DNA of 12,860 bases from Prado023 sp039812125 (GTDB lineage Bacteria; Actinomycetota; Actinomycetes; S36-B12; CAIYMF01): assembly GCA_039812125.1 (NCBI GenBank), contig JBDHZV010000079.1:1-12860 (forward strand), in the 5' to 3' direction. The translations under genes and the position numbers were made by a program. This document shows, piece after piece, positions 1-5,444 of the stretch. The notes beneath the pieces were generated by a model, which saw nothing but the letters and a program-made list of their open reading frames with translations, did no database searches and was not told the origin of the DNA. Positions within the stretch are counted from its first letter, which is position 1; each line of letters begins with the position of its first letter.

Positions 1-192
1 GGGCCCCACCCAGGCCACCCGGCCGGACTCGACGACCAGGGCGGCGTGCGCCAGCACCCCCAGGCGGGCCTCGTCCGGCGCACCCGTCGCGGGCCCCTGC
101 GGCAGGTCGGTGCTGCCCCCCGCCGCGGGGTCGCCCGGCTCACCGGCGTTGGTGACCAGCTGCCCGATCCCGTCGATGAGCAGGGCGCTCAT
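1..192 (-). CDS. hutI: Imidazolonepropionase, N-terminal fragment (runs off window start)
   Basis: The first 64 residues of a minus-strand gene begin at the ATG at 192-190. That ATG overlaps the TGA stop of hutU (189-191) in an ATGA junction, so the two are translationally coupled. A GGAG motif (complement of 197-200) sits at Shine-Dalgarno distance inside the hutU end. The visible residues start MSALLIDGIGQLVTN and later read ALVVESGRVAWVGP, the N-terminal pattern of HutI enzymes before the amidohydrolase barrel. A Gly/Pro/Asp-rich insert (about residues 17-43) separates the two blocks. HutI hydrolyses 4-imidazolone-5-propanoate to N-formimino-L-glutamate in the cytosol, one step after HutU. 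The metal-binding His residues lie outside the window. The call rests on the N-terminal pattern and on position after hutU; another amidohydrolase is unlikely. Confidence 0.85.
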   Translation of the reverse strand, partial: MSALLIDGIGQLVTNAGEPGDPAAGGSTDLPQGPATGAPDEARLGVLAHAALVVESGRVAWVGP

Positions 193-1871
193 CCTGCTCC
201 GCCCGGGGCCTGCCGCATCGGGATGCGCAGCCCCTGGTCGTCGGCCACCTCCACGGCCCGCGGGTACCCGGCGTCGGCGTGGCGCAGCACCCCCATCGCC
301 GGGTCGTTGCGCAGCACCCGCTCCAGCTTGGCCGCCGCGAGTGCCGAGCCGTCGGCCACGCACACCTGGCCGGCGTGGATCGACCGGCCGATGCCCACGC
401 CGCCGCCGTGGTGGATCGACACCCACGACGCCCCCGAGGAGGTCGCGACCAGCGCATTGAGCAGCGGCCAGTCGGCGATCGCGTCGGACCCGTCGCGCAT
501 CGCCTCGGTCTCCCGGTAGGGGGAGGCGACGGACCCGGTGTCGAGGTGGTCGCGGCCGATGACGATCGGGGCGCTCACTGCCCCCGAGGCCACCAGGTCG
601 TTGAACGCCAGGCCCGCCCGGTCCCGCTCGCCCTGGCCGAGCCAGCAGATCCGCGCGGGCAGGCCCTGGTGGGCGATGCGCTGCTCGGCGGCGCGGATCC
701 ATCGGGCCAGCGGCTCGTTGTCGGGGAACAGCTCGAGCACCGCCCGGTCGGTGGTCGCGATGTCGCGCGGGTCCCCGGACAGCGCCACCCACCGGAACGG
801 GCCGCGGCCCTCGCAGAACAGCGGGCGGATGTAGGCCGGGACGAACCCGGGGAACGCGAATGCCCTCGCGAACCCGCCGAGCTGGGCCTCCCCCCGGATC
901 GAGTTGCCGTAGTCGAAGACCTCGGCCCCGGCGTCGAGGAACCCGACCATCGCCTCGACGTGCCGGGCCATCGACTCCCGGGCGCGCTGGGTGAACCCCT
1001 CCGGGTCCGCAGCCGCCAGGTCGTGCCACTGCGCGACGTCCACCCCCACGGGGCAGTAGGCCAACGGGTCGTGGGCGGAGGTCTGGTCGGTGACGATGTC
1101 CACCGCCACGCCCCGGCGCAGCAGCTCCGGCAGCACCTCGGCGGCGTTGCCGACCACGCCCACGCTCAGCGCGCGCCGGTCCCTGCGGGCTGCCAGCACC
1201 GAGGTCAGCGCGGTGTCGAGGTCGTCGGTCCACTCGTCGAGGTACCGGTGCTCGACGCGGCGCACCAGCCGGGACGCGTCGACGTCGACGATCAGGCACG
1301 CGCCGCCGTTGAGGGTCACGGCCAGCGGCTGCGCCCCACCCATCCCGCCGCACCCGGCCGTCACCGTCAGGGTCCCCGCCAGGGAGTCGCCGAACCTCCG
1401 GGCTGCCACGGCCGCGAACGTCTCGTAGGTGCCCTGCACGATGCCCTGCGTCCCGATGTAGATCCAGCTGCCCGCGGTCATCTGGCCGTACATCGTCAGC
1501 CCGAGGGACTCCAGCCTGCGGAACTCCGGCCACGTCGCCCAGTCGCCCACCAGGTTGGAGTTGGCGATGAGCACCCTCGGTGCCCACTCGTGGGTGCGCA
1601 GCACGCCCACCGGCCGGCCCGACTGCACCAGCATGGTCTCGTCGTCGGCCAGCGTGCGCAGGGTGCGCACGAGGGCGTGGAAGCTGGGCCAGTCCCGGGC
1701 GGCCCGGCCCGATCCGCCGTAGACGACGAGCGCCTCGGGATGCTCGGCCACCTCGGGGTCGAGGTTGTTGGCCAGCATCCGCAGGGCCGCCTCCTGCGGC
1801 CACCCCCGGGCCGTCCTGGTGCTGCCGCGCGCGGCCCGCACGGTGACGGGAGCTCCCAGCTCGTGGGCCAT
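189..1871 (-). CDS. hutU: Urocanate hydratase (urocanase)
   Basis: HutU adds water to urocanate, giving 4-imidazolone-5-propanoate, using tightly bound NAD+ as an electrophile; it is cytosolic. The 560-residue product is full length for the family. Visible family blocks are YGGSGRAARDW (51-61), the loop TAGCGGMGGAQ (171-181) in the NAD-binding region, DQTSAHDPLAYCPVG (262-276), the block around FDYGNSIRGEAQ (319-330), the catalytic-region FCEGRGPFRW (352-361) with Cys353, and HHGGGVG (487-493). The reading frame is open up to 2063, but the ATG at 1871 is chosen because GGAGGT lies just upstream, homologues begin at this point, and the extra upstream codons run through a 14-bp tandem repeat. 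Downstream it overlaps hutI by 4 bp, so hutU-hutI form one transcript. hutH is on the same strand but is separated by a plus-strand thioesterase gene. Confidence 0.97.
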   Translation of the reverse strand: MAHELGAPVTVRAARGSTRTARGWPQEAALRMLANNLDPEVAEHPEALVVYGGSGRAARDWPSFHALVRTLRTLADDETMLVQSGRPVGVLRTHEWAPRVLIANSNLVGDWATWPEFRRLESLGLTMYGQMTAGSWIYIGTQGIVQGTYETFAAVAARRFGDSLAGTLTVTAGCGGMGGAQPLAVTLNGGACLIVDVDASRLVRRVEHRYLDEWTDDLDTALTSVLAARRDRRALSVGVVGNAAEVLPELLRRGVAVDIVTDQTSAHDPLAYCPVGVDVAQWHDLAAADPEGFTQRARESMARHVEAMVGFLDAGAEVFDYGNSIRGEAQLGGFARAFAFPGFVPAYIRPLFCEGRGPFRWVALSGDPRDIATTDRAVLELFPDNEPLARWIRAAEQRIAHQGLPARICWLGQGERDRAGLAFNDLVASGAVSAPIVIGRDHLDTGSVASPYRETEAMRDGSDAIADWPLLNALVATSSGASWVSIHHGGGVGIGRSIHAGQVCVADGSALAAAKLERVLRNDPAMGVLRHADAGYPRAVEVADDQGLRIPMRQAPGGAG

Positions 1872-1875
1872 GGGC

Positions 1876-1881
1876 ACCTCC
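1876..1881 (-). promoter_or_regulatory. Shine-Dalgarno of hutU
   Basis: The minus-strand sequence GGAGGT lies 4 bases before the ATG at 1871. It decides the hutU start in favour of the 560-residue product over the longer open frame reaching 2063. Confidence 0.8.
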
Positions 1882-1932
1882 GATCCTGCGTGAGCCGATC
1901 GAACCACGCCCCGCGGCCGGATGCCCGCGCCC

Positions 1933-2002
1933 CGCGCCTCGTGGCCCGCGCCTCGTGGCCCGCGGATCGTGGCCCGCCGCCCGCTGCCCGCCGCCCGCCG
2001 CC
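1933..2002. repeat. Five 14-bp tandem units between hutU and thioesterase
   Basis: Units run 1933-1946, 1947-1960, 1961-1974, 1975-1988 and 1989-2002. The first two are identical (CGCGCCTCGTGGCC), the third differs at two bases (CGCGGATCGTGGCC), and the last two are degenerate CGCCGCCCG(C)TGCC-like copies. The 14-bp period is not a multiple of three, which supports a non-coding role and argues against the upstream-extended starts of both neighbours. It occupies nearly half of the 155-bp divergent gap. It may be simple slippage in G+C-rich DNA or a set of repeated binding sites for a regulator of one or both genes; the sequence does not settle this. Confidence 0.75.
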
Positions 2003-2026
2003 CCGCCGGCGTGGTTGGCTGGGCCT

Positions 2027-2884
2027 GTGCCCGCCACCGTGCCCCCGCTCGACCTGTCTGCACTGGTCACCCCGATCCCGACCGACCGACCGGGGGTCAT
2101 GCTCCTGGCCGTTCCCGACGGGCTGCAGCAGGGCCGCGGCGCCTGGGGTGGGGTGGCGACCGGGGCCATGGTCGCGGCCGCCCAGGCCTGCGACGATCGG
2201 CCCGGGCTGCAGGTGCGGACCGCGTCCGCCCAGCTGGTCGCCCCGCTGCTGGTCGGCACGGCCACGGTCGTGGTGGAGGTGCTGCGACGAGGCTCGGCCA
2301 CCAGCACCGTGGCGGCCCGGGTGCTCGACTCGTCGGGTGCCCTGCTGGCGCATGGCGTCGTGGTCCTCGGCTCCGCGCGTCGTGGCGACGACATGCCCGG
2401 GGGACCGGCCTGGCTGGGCCTCGAGCCGCCGCCGGAGCTGGCCGCCGGGCCCGATGCGGTCGCCGCGGTGCGGATCGGCCCTCCGCTGGCTCCCGAGTTC
2501 ACCGCGCACCTGGACTTCCGCCCGGTGACCGGCCTGCCGTACAGCGCCTCGCCCCCGGGACCCGTGGCCGGCTGGGTCGCGCCGCGGGCACCCGTGGCCC
2601 GCGTCGACGCCGCCGTGGTCGTGGCCCTGGCCGACGCGTGGTGGGTCACGGTCATGGCGCGGATGGACCGGGTCCGGCCGGCCGCCACCGTCGGGTTCGC
2701 CCTGGACCTGCCCGGAGACGTGGCCGCGCTGGCCCGCGACCGTGACGGCCATCTCGAGCCGCTGTTCCACCGTGGCCGGGTGGTGGCCGCCCGTGAGGGG
2801 TTCGTCGTCGAGACCCGGGAGCTGTGGACCGCCTCGGGGATGCTCGTGAGCTGGAACACGCAGACGGTGGCCGTCATCGCCTGA
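2027..2884 (+). CDS. TesB-like acyl-CoA thioesterase, double hotdog fold
   Basis: Likely cytosolic thioesterase that hydrolyses acyl-CoA to free acid and CoA; the substrate is not evident. The 285-residue product has two hotdog halves: an N-terminal half with the block GRGAWGGVATGAMVAAA (36-52), and a C-terminal half from about 155. By comparison with E. coli TesB, whose triad is Asp, Thr and Gln, I place the equivalents at Asp203 (ALADAWW), Thr221 (AATVGFALD) and Gln279 (NTQTV near the end). No signal peptide or membrane segment is seen. The start is uncertain: GTG 2027 is preferred because it lies just after the tandem repeat and the conserved part follows soon; GTG 2039 is possible and ATG 1955 would begin inside the repeat. 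No clear Shine-Dalgarno precedes it. It is divergent from hutU and convergent with hutH, which gives no obvious link to histidine breakdown. Confidence 0.82.
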   Translation: MPATVPPLDLSALVTPIPTDRPGVMLLAVPDGLQQGRGAWGGVATGAMVAAAQACDDRPGLQVRTASAQLVAPLLVGTATVVVEVLRRGSATSTVAARVLDSSGALLAHGVVVLGSARRGDDMPGGPAWLGLEPPPELAAGPDAVAAVRIGPPLAPEFTAHLDFRPVTGLPYSASPPGPVAGWVAPRAPVARVDAAVVVALADAWWVTVMARMDRVRPAATVGFALDLPGDVAALARDRDGHLEPLFHRGRVVAAREGFVVETRELWTASGMLVSWNTQTVAVIA

Positions 2885-2991
2885 GGCGACCTCGGCAGGC
2901 GCCAGCCCCGCTGCGGTCCACCGCTCGGGCGCCACGAGAACCTCGCAGCCGGTTTGTGGGTTGTTCTGCGCCCATCGGGGCTCCTCGCGCG

Positions 2992-3114
2992 ACCTTGCGC
3001 GGGATGTGGGGGTTATGGGCCCGTGACGCGCCGCTGATAACCCCCACATTCCCCGCGAAGTTTGCCGCGTCGGGAGCTGCGGCAGGGCATAACCCCCCAT
3101 TCCTGCGCAAGGTT
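2992..3114. repeat. Three copies of a G-run intergenic repeat (one direct, two inverted)
   Basis: Copy A lies at 2992-3017 on the plus strand; copies B (3037-3063) and C (3088-3114) are on the minus strand. Read in the same sense, each has a CTTGCGC-like or CTTCGCG-like head, then GGGA(A)TG, a G run and GTTAT. A and C share ACCTTGCGC and GGGGGTTATG exactly; A and B share ATGTGGGGGTTAT exactly. The three copies fill most of the 260-bp convergent gap between the thioesterase and hutH, which holds no supported gene. AT-rich GTTAT/ATAAC ends are unlike the surrounding DNA. This has the look of a dispersed actinobacterial intergenic repeat, but I cannot name a family for it. Confidence 0.75.
3004..3049. 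terminator. Long hairpin between convergent thioesterase and hutH genes
   Basis: ATGTGGGGGTTAT (3004-3016) pairs perfectly over 13 bp with ATAACCCCCACAT (3037-3049) around a 20-nt loop that contains GGGCCC. Beyond one bulge the stem continues as GGG (3001-3003) with CCC (3051-3053), and beyond another as CGC (2998-3000) with GCG (3055-3057). It works in either direction and lies between two gene ends, so bidirectional termination is plausible. There is no U-tract, as is common in high-GC actinobacteria. Confidence 0.55.
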
Positions 3115-3119
3115 CGCCG

Positions 3120-3139
3120 CGGGGTGGCGACCATCCCCG
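3120..3139 (-). terminator. Hairpin just downstream of hutH
   Basis: CGGGGTGG (3120-3127) pairs with CCA-CCCCG (3131-3139, one bulged T at 3134) around the 3-nt loop CGA. It begins 5 bases past the hutH stop on the minus strand, the position expected for a transcript end. It has no U-tract. Confidence 0.4.
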
Positions 3140-3144
3140 ACGCG

Positions 3145-4701
3145 TCAGGCCAGCGGCCCGACGGCGCCCTCGGCGGCAGCCCGGACCTGCCCGGAGCCGA
3201 CCAGCCTGGTGACCGCCGCGATCTCGTCGGCGACGACCCGGTCCGGTCCTGGTCCGGCCACCACGGTGCGCAGCGCGTCGCGGACCGCACCGGTGCCGGC
3301 CGCTGGCGGGATCGGCGCGCGCAGGTCCAGGGCCCGGGCGGCGACCAGCAGCTCGATGGCCAGCACCTGACGAAGCCCGTCGACCGCGCGGCGCAGCTTG
3401 AGCCCGGCAGCCCACCCCATGGAGACGTGGTCCTCCTGCATCGCCGAGCTCGGGATCGACGCGACGCTGGCCGGCGTGGCCAGCCGGGCCAGCTCGGCGA
3501 CGATCCCGGCGGCGGTGTACTGGGCGATCATGTAGCCCGAGTCGACCCCGACCTCGTGGGCCAGGAACGGCGGCAGCCCCTGGTTGCGCGCCCGGTCGAG
3601 CAGCCGGTCGGTGCGTCGCTCGCTGATCGAGGCGACGTCGGCGACGGCGATGGCCAGGAAGTCCAGCACGTGGGCGACCGGCGCGCCGTGGAAGTTGCCG
3701 TTGGACTCCACCCTCCCGTCGGGGGTCACGACCGGGTTGTCGATGACCGAGTGCAGCTCGCGGTCGGCCACGGTCATGGCGTGGGCCACGGTGTCCCGGG
3801 CGGACCCGGAGACCTGGGGGGCGCACCGCAGCGAGTAGGCGTCCTGGACCAGGTGGGTCGTGTCGGTGCGGTGGCTGGCCACGATGGGGGAGCTGGCCAG
3901 CATCCGGCGGATCGTGGCCGCCGCGCGGGCCTGCCCCGGATGCGGCCGCATGGCGACGAGGTCGGCCGCGAACGCCCGGTCGGTGCCCAGCAGCGCCTCG
4001 ACCGACATCGCGGCGCCGAGGTCGGCGACCACGAGCAGGTCCTGCAGGTCGGCCAGGGCCAGGCACAGCATCCCGAGCATCCCGTCCGTGCCGTTGATGA
4101 GGGCCAGCCCCTCCTTCTCGGCCAGCACCACCGGAGCCAGCCCGGCCGCCCGCAGCTGCGGCCCGGCCGGGGCGAGGCAGCCGTCGGGCCCGACCACGTG
4201 TCCCTCGCCGAGCAGCACGAGCGCGACGTGGGCCAGGGGCGCCAGGTCCCCGCTGCACCCGAGGGAGCCGTGCTCGTGCACCGCCGGGACCAGGCCCGAA
4301 CCCAGCAGGCCGGCCAGCGCAGTCACGAGTTCGGGGCGGACCCCCGTGGACCCCGAGCACAGCGTGTGCAGCCGCAGCAGCATCATCGCCCGGACGACCT
4401 CGGCGTCGACCAGGTGTCCGGAGCCGGCCGCATGGCTGCGCACGAGGCTGACCTGCAGCGCGGCCCGGCGATCCGGTGGGATCGCGACGGTCGCCAGGGC
4501 TCCGAACCCGGTGGACACCCCGTAGGCGGGGGCGGCGGATCCGGCCAGGGCCGCCACGTGGGCGCGACCCCGGGCCACCCGCTCCAGCGCCTCCGGGCCG
4601 ATCCGCACCTGGGTGCGGCCGCGGGCGACCTCGACCACGCGGGCGGGGTCCAGGTCGTCGATGTCGAGCGGGTCGAGGGCAGGGGTGTCCGCGGAGTGCA
4701 T
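3145..4701 (-). CDS. hutH: Histidine ammonia-lyase (histidase)
   Basis: HutH removes ammonia from L-histidine to give trans-urocanate, the first step of histidine breakdown, in the cytosol as a homotetramer. The 518-residue product is typical in length. The signature GSLGCSGDLAPLAH (145-158) contains Cys149-Ser150-Gly151, which cyclises to the MIO electrophile; most HALs have Ala-Ser-Gly here. Also visible are YGVSTGFG (60-67) with the catalytic Tyr, NGT (203-205), QDAYSLRCAPQV (286-297), NGNFHG (334-339) and QEDHVSMG (422-429). The ATG at 4701 is the only reasonable start, since the next Met is at residue 106, but it has no Shine-Dalgarno; a TAGCAA six bases upstream suggests a leaderless message. 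It lies 44 bp after the RDD gene on the same strand, and shares its strand with hutU-hutI but is cut off from them by the thioesterase gene. Confidence 0.97.
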   Translation of the reverse strand: MHSADTPALDPLDIDDLDPARVVEVARGRTQVRIGPEALERVARGRAHVAALAGSAAPAYGVSTGFGALATVAIPPDRRAALQVSLVRSHAAGSGHLVDAEVVRAMMLLRLHTLCSGSTGVRPELVTALAGLLGSGLVPAVHEHGSLGCSGDLAPLAHVALVLLGEGHVVGPDGCLAPAGPQLRAAGLAPVVLAEKEGLALINGTDGMLGMLCLALADLQDLLVVADLGAAMSVEALLGTDRAFAADLVAMRPHPGQARAAATIRRMLASSPIVASHRTDTTHLVQDAYSLRCAPQVSGSARDTVAHAMTVADRELHSVIDNPVVTPDGRVESNGNFHGAPVAHVLDFLAIAVADVASISERRTDRLLDRARNQGLPPFLAHEVGVDSGYMIAQYTAAGIVAELARLATPASVASIPSSAMQEDHVSMGWAAGLKLRRAVDGLRQVLAIELLVAARALDLRAPIPPAAGTGAVRDALRTVVAGPGPDRVVADEIAAVTRLVGSGQVRAAAEGAVGPLA

Positions 4702-4707
4702 GGGCCA

Positions 4708-4713
4708 TTGCTA
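4708..4713 (-). promoter_or_regulatory. Possible -10 element for leaderless hutH transcript
   Basis: On the minus strand, TAGCAA sits 6 bases before the hutH ATG, inside the 44-bp gap after the RDD gene. The same 6-base distance separates TAGAAT from the GTG of the RDD gene. The last base of the hexamer departs from TANNNT and no -35 is clear, so this is weak. Confidence 0.25.
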
Positions 4714-4745
4714 GCACCGCGGGTGGCGGGACGGGCGGCTGGCGG

Positions 4746-5240
4746 TCAGCGGGCGCGCTGCACCAGGGTGTCGGCCACGAGGTCGCCGAGGCGCTGCTGG
4801 CGTGGGGTCACCAGCATGGCGACGAGGGCGACCGCGCCGAACAGGCAGGCGTCGGGCAGCAGCATGAGCCAGCGCATCGCCAGCTGGCCACGAGTGGCGG
4901 GCGACCCGTCGGCGGCGACCACGCGCAGCCCGAGCGCGGCCATCGCGAACGTCCGGCCGCCATGCCGGGCCGGGTGCAGCACCCAGTACCACGCGCTGAC
5001 GAGCAGGGACAGGGCCAGCACCGCCAGGACCATCAGCAGCGACGCGGCAGCCGCGCCGGGGGAGCCGGACGGGCCGAACCGCCCGACGACGAGCAGGGCC
5101 CCCCAGGTCAGCCCCGCCAGCACCGCCAGGTCGAGTGCGAACTGCACGACCCGCAACGCCACGACGGCGCGGGGCGGGGGGCTGGTCGCGGCGCCCGCGC
5201 GTGGGGGTGCGGGCGGTGCGCTCGGGGAGGGCTGCGGCAC
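4746..5240 (-). CDS. RDD family membrane protein
   Basis: Small integral membrane protein of 164 residues with a Pro/Ala-rich cytosolic N-terminus (1-24) and three predicted membrane segments (about 31-53, 66-86 and 126-145). The family's namesake Arg-Asp-Asp can be read as Arg30 and Asp37 in the first segment and Asp130 in the last. Typical RDD blocks follow: GGRTFAMAALGLRVVAADG (94-112) and RQQRLGDLVADTLVQR (147-162). RDD proteins are widespread and mostly of unknown function; transport or channel roles have been proposed for some. The start is GTG at 5240; no Shine-Dalgarno precedes it, but a good -10 does, so the message is probably leaderless. It is 44 bp upstream of hutH and may be co-transcribed, though that could be chance rather than a role in histidine uptake. 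Confidence 0.88.
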   Translation of the reverse strand: MPQPSPSAPPAPPRAGAATSPPPRAVVALRVVQFALDLAVLAGLTWGALLVVGRFGPSGSPGAAAASLLMVLAVLALSLLVSAWYWVLHPARHGGRTFAMAALGLRVVAADGSPATRGQLAMRWLMLLPDACLFGAVALVAMLVTPRQQRLGDLVADTLVQRAR

Positions 5241-5246
5241 CCGGAC

Positions 5247-5252
5247 ATTCTA
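5247..5252 (-). promoter_or_regulatory. -10 element of leaderless RDD/hutH promoter
   Basis: TAGAAT on the minus strand matches TANNNT exactly and ends 6 bases before the GTG at 5240. That spacing places the transcript start at the start codon, which also explains the absence of a ribosome site. No convincing -35 hexamer is seen at 16-18 bases. Confidence 0.5.
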
Positions 5253-5278
5253 GGCGGCCCGGGTCGACGTCCCCCCGA

Positions 5279-5290
5279 GGCGAATTCGCC
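5279..5290. promoter_or_regulatory. 12-bp palindrome in the RDD / GGDEF-EAL divergent region
   Basis: GGCGAATTCGCC is a perfect palindrome one base left of a second, longer palindrome. It lies just upstream of where a -35 for the RDD promoter would be. It may be an operator or chance. Confidence 0.35.
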
Positions 5291-5291
5291 G

Positions 5292-5309
5292 ATCTGTTAT
5301 GTAACAGAT
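5292..5309. promoter_or_regulatory. 18-bp AT-rich perfect palindrome, candidate operator
   Basis: ATCTGTTATGTAACAGAT is perfectly self-complementary over 8+8 bases with a TG centre. It is the most AT-rich stretch in its surroundings and lies between the divergent RDD and GGDEF-EAL genes. Size and symmetry fit a dimeric helix-turn-helix repressor site such as TetR or GntR types; which regulator cannot be told. No gene for such a regulator is in the window. Confidence 0.55.
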
Positions 5310-5411
5310 AAGGACATACCGGCCCTCCAGCATCACCTCATGCGCCTCGGGGCAATAGCCTGACCGCACGGCACGCAGGACGATGTCGCATGAGCGGGAT
5401 CGGGCGGCCGA

Positions 5412-5417
5412 TAGCCT
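5412..5417 (+). promoter_or_regulatory. Possible -10 element for the GGDEF-EAL gene
   Basis: TAGCCT matches TANNNT and would give a start near 5424, shortly before the ribosome site AGGAGG at 5432-5437. The octamer ATAGCCTG also occurs upstream at 5355-5362, a possible second start. No clear -35 hexamer is seen for either. Confidence 0.35.
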
Positions 5418-5444
5418 GCCCCTGGACGTGCAGGAGGGAGAGTC

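Noticed and set aside
1955..2026. Upstream ATG extension of the thioesterase
   Set aside because: It would start inside the 14-bp tandem repeat and add only low-complexity residues before the conserved part.
279..2528. Open plus-strand frame of 749 codons opposite hutU
   Set aside because: Composition is Arg/Pro/His-rich with no recognisable domain; hutU on the other strand is clear.
2874..3290. Short minus-strand frame covering the convergent gap
   Set aside because: It overlaps the C-terminal part of hutH in another frame and runs through the repeat copies; there is no ribosome site or family pattern.
1496..4717. Open minus-strand frame of 1073 codons across hutU, the thioesterase and hutH
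   Set aside because: It crosses three well-supported genes in other frames and its translation is low-complexity Arg/Gly/Pro/Ala, as expected for an out-of-frame reading of GC-rich DNA.
2824..5253. Open plus-strand frame of 809 codons opposite hutH and the RDD gene
   Set aside because: It is antisense to two well-supported genes and has Gln/Arg/His-rich composition without motifs.
5310..5431. Cyclic-di-GMP riboswitch before the GGDEF-EAL gene
   Set aside because: The conserved core of GEMM-type riboswitches was not found; only scattered similarity such as CACGCAGG is present.
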